A DNA stretch of 33,235 bases, from positions 1-33,235 of the forward strand of contig JAHEDC010000007.1 of NCBI GenBank assembly GCA_024641425.1, read 5' to 3'. Both the position numbers and the translations under genes were made by a program. Below are positions 1 through 7,514 of the stretch, one piece after another (position 1 is the first letter of the stretch; each line of letters starts with the position of its first letter). The DNA is from Verrucomicrobiales bacterium (lineage in GTDB: Bacteria; Verrucomicrobiota; Verrucomicrobiia; Verrucomicrobiales; DEV007). The notes under the pieces were generated by a model. It made no database searches and had not been told where the DNA came from. It saw only the letters and a list, made by a program, of their open reading frames with translations.

Positions 1-82
1 CCCAGAGTCCCGGATTGATTTGCTCTTCTTCCTCCTCGTAGGCGGGAAACTTGGACGACCGGAATTCGACTTGTGTTTTCAT
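1..82 (-). CDS. Start of an unknown protein (5' partial fragment)
   Basis: An ATG on the minus strand at 82 opens a reading frame that runs off the window edge after 27 codons. The visible N-terminus starts MKTQVEFRSSKFPAYE and continues with a run of five Glu, then QINPGLW. It is hydrophilic with no signal peptide, so the protein is probably cytoplasmic. No family can be assigned. There is no clear Shine-Dalgarno sequence before the ATG, but most genes in this window also lack one. The call rests on an uninterrupted frame at the edge and a protein-like composition. Confidence 0.45.
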   Translation of the reverse strand, partial: MKTQVEFRSSKFPAYEEEEEQINPGLW

Positions 83-226
83 GAGGCGTATTCTCTACGG
101 GCAGCCGTGCCCCACCGCCGGAAGCCTCACCTCTTCGCGCACTCACGGCAACCCCGTAGTAGCATCGATTGGAAATGACCGACTTCATCGCCCCCCTTCT
201 TGGAGTAATCAGAATGGCAGCCCTCC

Positions 227-1333
227 CTAAATCCCCAATTCCAACTGCATCTCTCCCGGACGGCGGAAAGCCAGTGTATTCAACGGTAGACGCGGGCGAT
301 CCAGCCCGGCCCGGCGGCGGCTAACCTCGAAAAGCTGTCGTATGCCGTCGGCGATCGGGCCCGAACCACGCATGCGCTCGCCGAATCTCCCGTCGTTGAG
401 TTTGCCCCCGCGCATCTCCCGAATGCGGCCGAGCACACGTTCCTTCCGATCCGGAAAGTGCCGCTCCAACCAACCCGAGAAGAGATCGGCCACTCCGTGG
501 GGCAACCGCACCGCCGTGTAAAATGCCCCGACGGCCCCGTGCTCGGCCGCCGCGTTCAGGATCGCCGGGATCTCGTGATCGTTGAGCCCTGGAATCATCG
601 GCGCCGCTGAAACCCCCACGGGAATCCCCGCTTCGGTCAGCTCGCGGATTGCCCGCAGCCGGCTCTCCGGTCCCGAGGCGCGAGGCTCCAATACGCGGGC
701 AAGATCGCGGTCGAGTGAGGTGATCGAAAGATGCACATAAGCAGCCCCGATCGAGGCAAGTTCGGCAAGAGGGTCCTTGTCCCGCGTCACAAGGGCATTC
801 TTCGTGATGATCCCGACCGGATTTCGGAACCGTGCAAGAACCTCCAGACAACTCCGAGTGATCCGCAACTCACGCTCCACCGGCTGGTAGCAATCGGTCA
901 CCCCGCTGCAGGCCAGCACCTTCGGCTGCCAGTTCCTCGCCGAAAGCTCACGTTCCAGCAATTCCGCCGCTTTCTCCTTCACCATGATCTTCGATTCGAA
1001 ATCGACCCCCGCGTTGAACCCAAGATACTCGTGATAGGGGCGTGCGTAACAATACGCACAGCCGTGTTCGCAACCGCGGTAGGGATTCAAACTCGCGTCG
1101 AATCCAAGATCCGGACTGTCGTTTGTCGAAATGATCGATTGCGAATCGTCGCGATAATAGACCGTCTTCCTCAATAGCGGCCCGCCCCCTTCGGGGTCGT
1201 TGGCCTGGATCTCCTCCATCGCGCCCCAGTCGATCTCCACGCGGAGTTTCTCGAAACGAGTGCCTGGTGACTCCACGGCCCCGCGACCTCGGATTCCCCC
1301 GAGGATTTCCTCCGCCGTTGGTTGATTTCGCAT
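227..1333 (-). CDS. PA0069-type radical SAM protein
   Basis: A 368-residue cytoplasmic radical SAM enzyme. The [4Fe-4S]-binding motif is C88-x3-C92-x2-C95 (RGCEHGCAYCYARPYHEY), followed by the usual TIM-barrel signatures: ITKN, an SITSLD segment and PMIPGLND. This layout matches the PA0069/Rv2578c family, related to spore photoproduct lyase, whose substrate is not established. Length is normal for the family. The start is the first Met of the frame, MRNQPTAEEI. It lies 32 bases downstream of the acetyltransferase stop on the same strand, so the two may be cotranscribed. Confidence 0.9.
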   Translation of the reverse strand: MRNQPTAEEILGGIRGRGAVESPGTRFEKLRVEIDWGAMEEIQANDPEGGGPLLRKTVYYRDDSQSIISTNDSPDLGFDASLNPYRGCEHGCAYCYARPYHEYLGFNAGVDFESKIMVKEKAAELLERELSARNWQPKVLACSGVTDCYQPVERELRITRSCLEVLARFRNPVGIITKNALVTRDKDPLAELASIGAAYVHLSITSLDRDLARVLEPRASGPESRLRAIRELTEAGIPVGVSAAPMIPGLNDHEIPAILNAAAEHGAVGAFYTAVRLPHGVADLFSGWLERHFPDRKERVLGRIREMRGGKLNDGRFGERMRGSGPIADGIRQLFEVSRRRAGLDRPRLPLNTLAFRRPGEMQLELGI

Positions 1334-1365
1334 ATGCCCACAATACGTTCATGCGAACAGATACG

Positions 1366-1815
1366 TCAACGTGATTCATACATCCGGTAATACGTTTCCC
1401 CCATCCCCAGCGCCACATAGGTTTGCCGTGCGGCCTCGTTATCCTTCTCAACGTAAAGACGGAACCCGCAGACGCCTCCGCGTCCTTCCGCCAGCTTCCT
1501 CACAAACTCGTAGAGCAACCGGTAGAGCCCGCGTCGCCGGAACTCCGGCCGGACGTAGACGCTCTGGATCCACCAGAAGCATCCATTCCGCCAATCGCTC
1601 CATTCGTAGGTCACCATCAGCGCCGCCACCACGCCTTGGACCGGATGCTCCGCGACCACGTAAAAGCCCAAACCTTCGCGTGCGAAGAGGGCGCTTACTC
1701 CACCGGCAAGGATCTCACGGTTCAGTTCCTTTCCCTCCGTCTCCAACGCCATGCGCAGATTGAACTCGACCAACGCGTCGATGTCCTCGGTCGTGGACAA
1801 ACGAATCGCGATCAT
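1366..1815 (-). CDS. GNAT-family N-acetyltransferase
   Basis: A 149-residue acetyl-CoA-dependent N-acetyltransferase. The acetyl-CoA-binding motif A is visible as VYVRPEFRRRGLYRLLYEF (R-x-x-G-x pattern), followed by the typical end segment in which an N-x-x-A-x-x-x-Y helix (NEAARQTYVALGM) precedes the last strand. I chose the Met beginning MIAIRLSTTED because the domain starts immediately there. An in-frame Met nine codons upstream (1842) would add only a Pro-rich tail. The acyl acceptor cannot be read from sequence. It is divergent from the alpha/beta hydrolase and upstream of the radical SAM gene. Confidence 0.85.
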   Translation of the reverse strand: MIAIRLSTTEDIDALVEFNLRMALETEGKELNREILAGGVSALFAREGLGFYVVAEHPVQGVVAALMVTYEWSDWRNGCFWWIQSVYVRPEFRRRGLYRLLYEFVRKLAEGRGGVCGFRLYVEKDNEAARQTYVALGMGETYYRMYESR

Positions 1816-1914
1816 TCCAGAAGGAGGGACGTCGGGGGGCATCCGGCGACCCTACGCGGGTCGGAGCCCCGTGCAAACCTTGGATTCTCATTGCCAGGCC
1901 AATGCGATCCGGCT

Positions 1915-1920
1915 AGGAGG
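1915..1920 (+). promoter_or_regulatory. Strong Shine-Dalgarno site
   Basis: A perfect AGGAGG lies seven bases before the ATG at 1928. It decides the start of the hydrolase against an upstream in-frame Met at 1751. It is also notable because nearly every other gene in the window lacks a recognisable Shine-Dalgarno sequence. Confidence 0.8.
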
Positions 1921-1927
1921 AACTTCC

Positions 1928-2539
1928 ATGATCCATATCTACCCGGGAATGGGTGCGAACCACCGAATGTATGGCCCGCCCTGGGACGAACTCGAAGGGG
2001 CGACCTTCCATAATTGGCCCGCATGGAAAGGCGAGACGGAAATCGCAGAATTCGCAATGCGACTGATTGCCGAACACGGGATCAAGGACGGAGACTGCGT
2101 TGCGGGGTCGTCGCTCGGAGGCATTCTCGCCTGCGAGATCGGGAAGCACGTCCCTCTGCGAGTGGTGATCCCGATAGGGAGCGCGGTGAGGCCCGAAGAA
2201 ATCCATCGTCTCATCTCCGCTCTTCGTCCCCTCTTCCCTCTGGCGCCCCTGCCCTTGCTCAAGGCGCTCTCCGGAAGAATCCCGAACGACCTGACCCGCA
2301 TGTTTGCGGCCAGCGACCCCGCTTTCATGAAGGCAATGGCTGCGGCCATCTTCCGTTGGGACGGTCTCGCGGATAACGTGCCGCGCTTCCGCATTCACGG
2401 TCGAAAGGACAGGGTCATTCCCCTCCCACCGGGAATCGACAGAATCATCGATGGCGGCCACCTCATCGCGATGACCCACGCAAGGGAATGCGTCGAGGCT
2501 CTTCGCCAGCACTCTGCCCTCTCGCCGTCCGACCCGTGA
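1928..2539 (+). CDS. Alpha/beta hydrolase-fold protein
   Basis: A 203-residue small alpha/beta hydrolase, probably cytoplasmic, as no signal is present. The N-terminus MIHIYPGMGANHRMYG resembles the oxyanion-hole strand of the fold. The nucleophile elbow is G-S-S62-L-G, and the likely acid and base are the Asp of HGRKDRVIP and the His of DGGHLIAM near the C-terminus. The order Ser-Asp-His is as expected, so the triad looks intact. The substrate is unknown. The start is fixed by AGGAGG at 1915-1920. It is divergent from the GNAT gene. Confidence 0.8.
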   Translation: MIHIYPGMGANHRMYGPPWDELEGATFHNWPAWKGETEIAEFAMRLIAEHGIKDGDCVAGSSLGGILACEIGKHVPLRVVIPIGSAVRPEEIHRLISALRPLFPLAPLPLLKALSGRIPNDLTRMFAASDPAFMKAMAAAIFRWDGLADNVPRFRIHGRKDRVIPLPPGIDRIIDGGHLIAMTHARECVEALRQHSALSPSDP

Positions 2540-2623
2540 CCTCTCCCGCCAACTGTTCGCGCGGATTGAACTCTTTCTCGAATCGGTTGTCCGATCCATC
2601 ACAATTCCCCAGTCCCCACGCCC

Positions 2624-3154
2624 ATGCCACGACGTCCACTTCTCCTCGCTTTCGTTCTCCTCGCGATTCTCGTCGCGGTGTATCTCTTCGGCATCCGGTG
2701 GCGCCCCGAAGCGACGGTTCGCCGCCATCACGCCGCCTTCATCGAGGCGATCGAGGACAAGAAATGGGGCAAATGCCGTGGCCTCGTCGCAGGCCAGTAT
2801 GGCGACAAGTGGGGATTCAACCGCTCCGATGTCACCCTTGCGATCGAGGATGTGGCCGGCCAGTTTCTTATTGTTCTTGATTTCGAATGGACGACCACCA
2901 GCCTCATTCCCAGCGATGAAGGCAGGACCTACACTCTCGTGGGAAAGGGCAAGATGAACGGAAAGGGCACGCCCCTGGCCGCCATGATCGTCAACCAGTC
3001 CGCAGCTTACGCCGCCGAACCCTTCACCTTCGTATGGAAGAAACAAAGCGCCCTGCCCTGGGACTGGAAACTGCAGAAAATCGAGCATCCGACGCTTGAC
3101 GTCCCCTCCACCTATCATCCTGGTGACATCGGTCGCGCCTCCCTCTCGTTCTGA
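2624..3154 (+). CDS. Small membrane-anchored protein of unknown function
   Basis: A 176-residue protein with an N-terminal hydrophobic helix (residues about 6-23, LLLAFVLLAILVAVYLFG) and a soluble remainder. It is therefore either a single-pass membrane protein or has an uncleaved signal. The soluble part begins with a helix (VRRHHAAFIEAIEDKKWGK) followed by alternating strands, reminiscent of NTF2-like folds. That is only a structural impression. No catalytic motif is visible. It sits 84 bases after the hydrolase, in the same direction, next to another small exported protein. Confidence 0.65.
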   Translation: MPRRPLLLAFVLLAILVAVYLFGIRWRPEATVRRHHAAFIEAIEDKKWGKCRGLVAGQYGDKWGFNRSDVTLAIEDVAGQFLIVLDFEWTTTSLIPSDEGRTYTLVGKGKMNGKGTPLAAMIVNQSAAYAAEPFTFVWKKQSALPWDWKLQKIEHPTLDVPSTYHPGDIGRASLSF

Positions 3155-3214
3155 TTCCGTTTCACGAACTGCGATCCCATTCCTTTTTCCCTCCTCGACC
3201 GCCTCGCACATCCT

Positions 3215-3243
3215 TTGACAAGGCACACCGCTCCCGGCATACT
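3215..3243 (+). promoter_or_regulatory. Sigma-70-type promoter
   Basis: A consensus -35 hexamer TTGACA (3215-3220), a 17-base spacer and a CATACT -10 (3238-3243, four of six consensus bases) lie 44 bases before the ATG at 3287. The -35 is perfect and the spacing ideal, so this is the best promoter match noticed in the window. It would give a leader of roughly 35-40 bases. Confidence 0.5.
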
Positions 3244-3286
3244 GCAGGGAAGACCAAGCCTCGAAACCCCATTCCAAGCCGCCGCC

Positions 3287-3859
3287 ATGAATTCCTCGTC
3301 CCTTCGCCGATCCCCTCTCGCCATCCTCCTCGCCGCCACGCTTGGTCTTGTCATGCTTTCCATCCACGAGGCCCCCGCTCAGGCAACCGCGCCGAAGCGA
3401 TCGAGTTCGACGACCGACGAGGCGATTCCCACCAAGTTCTGGCACGCCGTCCTGCCCGGTGGCCAGTATATGGTCGCGCTTGGTCGCATCTCGAATATCG
3501 GCATTCACGAATACGTGGCCAACGCCACCGCCCGCGTCTACGAGGTCACCATCGCCGCCGATGGGGCCGCCCTCGCGCGTTTCTATTATATGGAGCCCAT
3601 GACCGACAAGTCACCGCTCAACGTCGGCCAGATTGTTGCCGATCGTATCAAAGGCAGCTCCGACGAACTCGGAAAGCGCACCGGACTCGGCGATGCCTGG
3701 CAGAAGGTCGTCAAGGACTACCCGAACACGACCCACGCCCACACCATCGAGTTCCGCCTTGACTACAAGGACGACCTCGAGAAACTCTTCTCCAGCGTTC
3801 AACGGGCTTGGGAAACCGGTCGCGGCACCCGCTTCAAGATTGTCAATTCCGAGGGCTAA
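3287..3859 (+). CDS. Exported protein of unknown function
   Basis: A 190-residue protein with a clear Sec signal peptide: MNSSSLRRSP, then a hydrophobic core ILLAATLGLVML and an AQA-type cleavage region near residue 30. The mature part is mixed alpha/beta with no recognisable family. It contains a YYMEPM segment and ends ...WETGRGTRFKIVNSEG. I chose the Met at 3287 over an in-frame Met at 3215 because 3215 falls inside the promoter and the signal peptide begins at 3287. It is probably periplasmic. It appears to be a single-gene unit, with a promoter before it and a possible hairpin after it. Confidence 0.65.
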   Translation: MNSSSLRRSPLAILLAATLGLVMLSIHEAPAQATAPKRSSSTTDEAIPTKFWHAVLPGGQYMVALGRISNIGIHEYVANATARVYEVTIAADGAALARFYYMEPMTDKSPLNVGQIVADRIKGSSDELGKRTGLGDAWQKVVKDYPNTTHAHTIEFRLDYKDDLEKLFSSVQRAWETGRGTRFKIVNSEG

Positions 3860-3880
3860 GGCCTTTTTGGCTTTGGCCTT
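3858..3880 (+). terminator. Possible terminator hairpin after the exported protein
   Basis: AAGGCC at 3858-3863 pairs with GGCCTT at 3875-3880 around an 11-base T-rich loop. The first arm overlaps the stop codon. The stem is short and only two or three T follow, so it is a weak candidate. Confidence 0.25.
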
Positions 3881-4035
3881 TCGAAGACAACGGAAATAAG
3901 CTTCTTCCATCGAGGCGGAAACTAACTGCCTCTTGATGGCGCTCACGGTCGATTCCTCGCAACTGCGATTGGAATCGATGATTGAAAATGTTTCCCGCGC
4001 GGAAACTCTGTTTCGTCCGACGGGTTTCACCTTGC

Positions 4036-6198
4036 ATGAAACCTTTCGCATTCATCGCCGCGTTCTGGCTTGTGATCCCCGGCCTCGCATCCGCCGAACC
4101 GTCCCAAGAAATCGATGCTCTCGTCGCCGCAGGTCTCAAGGCCACTGGCATCGAACCCAACGCGCCCGCCACTGACGCCGAATTCCTCCGCCGCACCTAT
4201 CTTGGGATCGCCGGGCGCATTCCGACCGCCGACGAAAGCCGTGCTTTCCTCGAGAGCAAGTCCCCGGACAAGCGCCCCGAATTGGTCGACGTCCTCCTCG
4301 ACTCGGACGGCTTCGTCAGCCACCAGTTTAATTACTGGGCCGACATTCTCCGTGCCCAAACCCGCCTCCAGGGAATTCGCGGCAATGCGGGCGATCCCTA
4401 CATCCTCTATCTCAAGGAAAGCCTCCGGGCGAACAAGCACTACGACGACCTCGTTCGCGAGCTGATCACAGCCTCGGGAGATACCTGGGAATCGGAGGCC
4501 GGAGCGACCGGCTTTTACCGGAGGGACAAAGGGATGCCCCTCGACCATATGTCCCTCACCGTGCAGGTGTTTTTGGGAACCCAACTCGCATGCGCGCAGT
4601 GTCATGATCACCCCTTCGACGACTGGACGCAGAAGGATTTCTACCAGATGGCGGCCTTCACAAGCATGCCTTCGTTCCAATTGCGCAATGGCGTCTCCGT
4701 CGAAATCACCGACAAGTCGGCCGACCTTCGTCGCGTTCAGATGTACCTGCGACGCCAAACTTCGGGCGCGAACGACACGGCGAGCCGTGCGATCGGCCAG
4801 ATCCTCCGGGACACCCTCGGCTTCGGCATTCCCGACGCGGGGACGGGCACCATCCGGTTGCCCAAGGACTACCAATATGATGACGCGAAACCAGGCGATA
4901 CGCTTCAGGCGAAAACGCTTTTCGGCGGAGCGGTGCCCTACGATCCCGCGTGGAGCAGTCGCAGTCGCGACGTGGACAGCCCGAACTCTCGGGACGCCTT
5001 TGCCGATTGGATGGTCTCTCCGGAAAACCCGCGCTTCACAAAGGTCATCGTGAACCGGCTTTGGAAACGGGTCATGGGACGCGGTCTCGTCGAGCCCGTC
5101 GATGATTTCAGGGACGACACGAAGCCCTCGAATCCGGAACTCCTGGCGTATCTTGAAAAGACGATGGTCGCGCTCGACTACGACATGAAGGCCTTCGTCC
5201 GTGTCCTCTACCACACGCAGACTTACCAGCGGAAGGCCAACGGCGAGGATCTTGAGCCCGGCGTCGCCTACCAGTTCCAAGGCCCGCTCCTTCAGCGCAT
5301 GACCGCGGAGCAGATGTGGGACTCGATCCTCACCCTGAAGCTTGCGGACGTGGACGCCTACAAGAACCCGCACGACTCCGGCATTCAGCACGCCGCCTAT
5401 GCGAAGCTCGACGCGATGGATGCCTCGGAAATGATCTCCTTCATCGACGAAATCCTCGACGAATTGAAAGGCGGAAGCAGCAACATCGGACAGGTCTATG
5501 CGGCCTTCGCGAAAAAAGTGGGCGCAGGCGACGCTTACCAGCAAATGGCAGGCGGGCAGGGCATGCGAGTGATGGAGGTGGCCGGCGAACTGTCCCCCGA
5601 GCAACGGCAGGTCTTCGTTCAGCGCGGCCCGGAACTTCGGCGTCTCTTTGAGCAAGGGAAGCGCGCACGGGAGGTCGGAGACACCGCCCGCGCCCGCGAG
5701 ATCTTTGTGAAGGCACAGTCCCTGCGCAAGGAAATGGGGCTCGATCCCGAGAAGATCCGCCGCCTTCTGCAGGGCGGCGGCGGTGGCGCGCCCGGACGCC
5801 GTGGCGCGGGTGGCCCGCCGTTCGTTCGGGCTTCCGAGATGGTCTCACCCGCTCCTCCCGGGCATTTCCTGCGTGAATTCGGCAGCGCCGACCGTGAGGC
5901 CGTTGAGAATTCCTGCCTCGAAGCCACCACCCCTCAGGCCTTGGAATTCCTCAACGGTATCGTGGACGAGACCCTCCTCGCCGACCGTGACGCCCGGCTC
6001 ATAAAAGGCCTCGCTGCCGCCGGCGATTCAGCACCGAAGAAAATCGAATTCCTCTATCTCAGCATCTGGAACCGCCTCCCCCGAGCGAAGGAGATCGACT
6101 ACCTCACAGAGTACGTCCGCGGGACGAAGGAGGGCAACGCCTATCACGACATCATCTGGGCGATGCTCAACAGCCACGAGTTCCGTTTTATTCAGTAA
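4036..6198 (+). CDS. DUF1549/DUF1553 cytochrome-like protein (PSCyt2-PSD1)
   Basis: A 720-residue exported protein of the PVC-specific DUF1549 (PSCyt2) plus DUF1553 (PSD1) architecture. The signal peptide is MKPFAFIAAFWLVIPGLASA. DUF1549 begins near residue 50 (EFLRRTYLGIAGRIPTADES) and contains the haem-type motif CAQCH at residues 186-190 (LACAQCHDHPFDDW). DUF1553 covers the central third, with FADWMVSPENPRFTKVIVNR and the WKRVMGRGLVEPVDDFRD signature. A Gly-rich hinge near residue 577 precedes a C-terminal helical part with NSHEFRFIQ. It is 18 bases upstream of a DUF1501 protein, its usual partner in Planctomycetota and Verrucomicrobiota. The biochemical role is unproven; a link to polysaccharide or sugar oxidation is commonly inferred. 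The start at 4036 was preferred over 3982 because it begins the signal peptide. Confidence 0.9.
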   Translation: MKPFAFIAAFWLVIPGLASAEPSQEIDALVAAGLKATGIEPNAPATDAEFLRRTYLGIAGRIPTADESRAFLESKSPDKRPELVDVLLDSDGFVSHQFNYWADILRAQTRLQGIRGNAGDPYILYLKESLRANKHYDDLVRELITASGDTWESEAGATGFYRRDKGMPLDHMSLTVQVFLGTQLACAQCHDHPFDDWTQKDFYQMAAFTSMPSFQLRNGVSVEITDKSADLRRVQMYLRRQTSGANDTASRAIGQILRDTLGFGIPDAGTGTIRLPKDYQYDDAKPGDTLQAKTLFGGAVPYDPAWSSRSRDVDSPNSRDAFADWMVSPENPRFTKVIVNRLWKRVMGRGLVEPVDDFRDDTKPSNPELLAYLEKTMVALDYDMKAFVRVLYHTQTYQRKANGEDLEPGVAYQFQGPLLQRMTAEQMWDSILTLKLADVDAYKNPHDSGIQHAAYAKLDAMDASEMISFIDEILDELKGGSSNIGQVYAAFAKKVGAGDAYQQMAGGQGMRVMEVAGELSPEQRQVFVQRGPELRRLFEQGKRAREVGDTARAREIFVKAQSLRKEMGLDPEKIRRLLQGGGGGAPGRRGAGGPPFVRASEMVSPAPPGHFLREFGSADREAVENSCLEATTPQALEFLNGIVDETLLADRDARLIKGLAAAGDSAPKKIEFLYLSIWNRLPRAKEIDYLTEYVRGTKEGNAYHDIIWAMLNSHEFRFIQ

Positions 6199-6216
6199 TT
6201 CACAAACCGACACGCC

Positions 6217-7500
6217 ATGAGAACCCACCGACACCTTTTGCAAGCCGATGAACCAACCCGGCGCGAGTTCCTCACCCGTGCTGCCCGTACCTTGCTCGGC
6301 GTCTCGATTCTGCCCATGTCCCTCGGGGCGGTTCGGGCGGAAGCGACTGCCAAGGCGACGGCGAAGCGCGTGATCTACCTCTTCATGACCGGCGGGATGA
6401 GTCAACTGGACACTTTCTCGCCCAAGCCCGAGGCCAGGGATGTGCAGGGCTCGACGACCGTTATTCCGACGAGCGCAGACGGCATCCGCATCGCGTCGAG
6501 CTTACCCCGGTTGGCGAAGCAGATGCACCACGTTGCGGTCATTGAATCCATGAATTCAAACCAGGGCGCGCACGAACAAGGCGTCTATTACCTGCACACG
6601 AACTACACCATGCGCGGGACGATCCAGCATCCCGGACTCGGGTCCTGGATTTCCTGTCTTGCCGAAAAGGCGAACCCGACGCTTCCTTCCAGCGTCGTCA
6701 TCAATGGCGGTAGCCGGATCTTCGGAGCCGGCTACATGGAATCGAAGTTCGCCCCGCTACCGATCGGGAATCCCTCGGCAGGCCTTCGCAATAGCCGCCT
6801 CGCCCATGGCGTGACCGAGCCCGTTTTCCAGCGCCGCCTCGACCTCGCCCAGACAATGAACACCTCGTTCCTCAGCCGCATCGACAACAAGAAAACCCGT
6901 TCCTACCGCGATGTCTACGACGAGGCGCTCGCCCTGATGAAGAGCGAGGATCTGAAGGCTTTCGATATCACCGAGGAATCCTCCGCGACCCGCGAGAGCT
7001 ACGGCGATTCGGCCTTCGGGCAAGGCTGTCTTCTTGCCCGCCGTCTTGCCGAGCACGCGGTCCGCTTCATTGAAGTCGATCTCGGTAACTGGGACACTCA
7101 CCAGGACAATTTCAACCGCGTGCCCGATCTCGCCGCGGACCTTGACCAGGGCATGGGCGCGCTCCTCGGGGATCTCGCGACTCGCGGGATGCTCGAGGAC
7201 ACCCTCGTCGTCCTCGCCACCGAATTCGGGCGTACCCCGGACATCAACGGAGGCGATGGTCGAGACCACTACCCGAAAGCCTTCACCTGCCTTATGGCGG
7301 GCGGTGGCGTAAAAGGAGGCCAAGTTTACGGAAAGACCGATGCCGAAGGCCGTGAGATCGCCGAAAACAAGGTCGAGGTACCGGATTTCAACGCCACCAT
7401 CGGCCACGCTCTCGGACTACCGGTGGCACAGGAAATCTTCGCCCCCAACGGGCGCCCGTTTACCATGGCCAACAAGGGAACTCCCATCGCCATCTTTTAG
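6217..7500 (+). CDS. DUF1501 (sulfatase-like) Tat-exported protein
   Basis: A 427-residue protein of the DUF1501 family, which has an alkaline-phosphatase/sulfatase-like fold. The N-terminus carries a twin-arginine signal (TRREFLTRAARTLLG, about residues 14-28), so it is predicted to be folded before export. Family signatures include FMTGGMSQLDTFSPKP near residue 60, SWISCLAEKANP, a D-x-G-x-W-D-T-H-x-D segment (VDLGNWDTHQDNF) and ATEFGRTPDINGGDGRDHYP, with metal-ligand-like Asp and His residues. It is probably transcribed with the DUF1549/DUF1553 gene 18 bases upstream. It converges on the next gene with only a 14-base gap. Confidence 0.9.
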   Translation: MRTHRHLLQADEPTRREFLTRAARTLLGVSILPMSLGAVRAEATAKATAKRVIYLFMTGGMSQLDTFSPKPEARDVQGSTTVIPTSADGIRIASSLPRLAKQMHHVAVIESMNSNQGAHEQGVYYLHTNYTMRGTIQHPGLGSWISCLAEKANPTLPSSVVINGGSRIFGAGYMESKFAPLPIGNPSAGLRNSRLAHGVTEPVFQRRLDLAQTMNTSFLSRIDNKKTRSYRDVYDEALALMKSEDLKAFDITEESSATRESYGDSAFGQGCLLARRLAEHAVRFIEVDLGNWDTHQDNFNRVPDLAADLDQGMGALLGDLATRGMLEDTLVVLATEFGRTPDINGGDGRDHYPKAFTCLMAGGGVKGGQVYGKTDAEGREIAENKVEVPDFNATIGHALGLPVAQEIFAPNGRPFTMANKGTPIAIF

Positions 7501-7514
7501 CCGCGCGGGCCGAC

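Noticed and set aside
1913-3508. 531-codon open frame on the minus strand
   Set aside because: It lies antisense to the hydrolase and two exported proteins, which have signal peptides, a Shine-Dalgarno site and family motifs. Its translation is low-complexity, Arg/Gly/Glu-rich and resembles no protein.
4027-5655. 542-codon open frame on the minus strand
   Set aside because: It is antisense to the DUF1549/DUF1553 gene. Long antisense frames are expected in GC-rich genes and it has no motif of its own.
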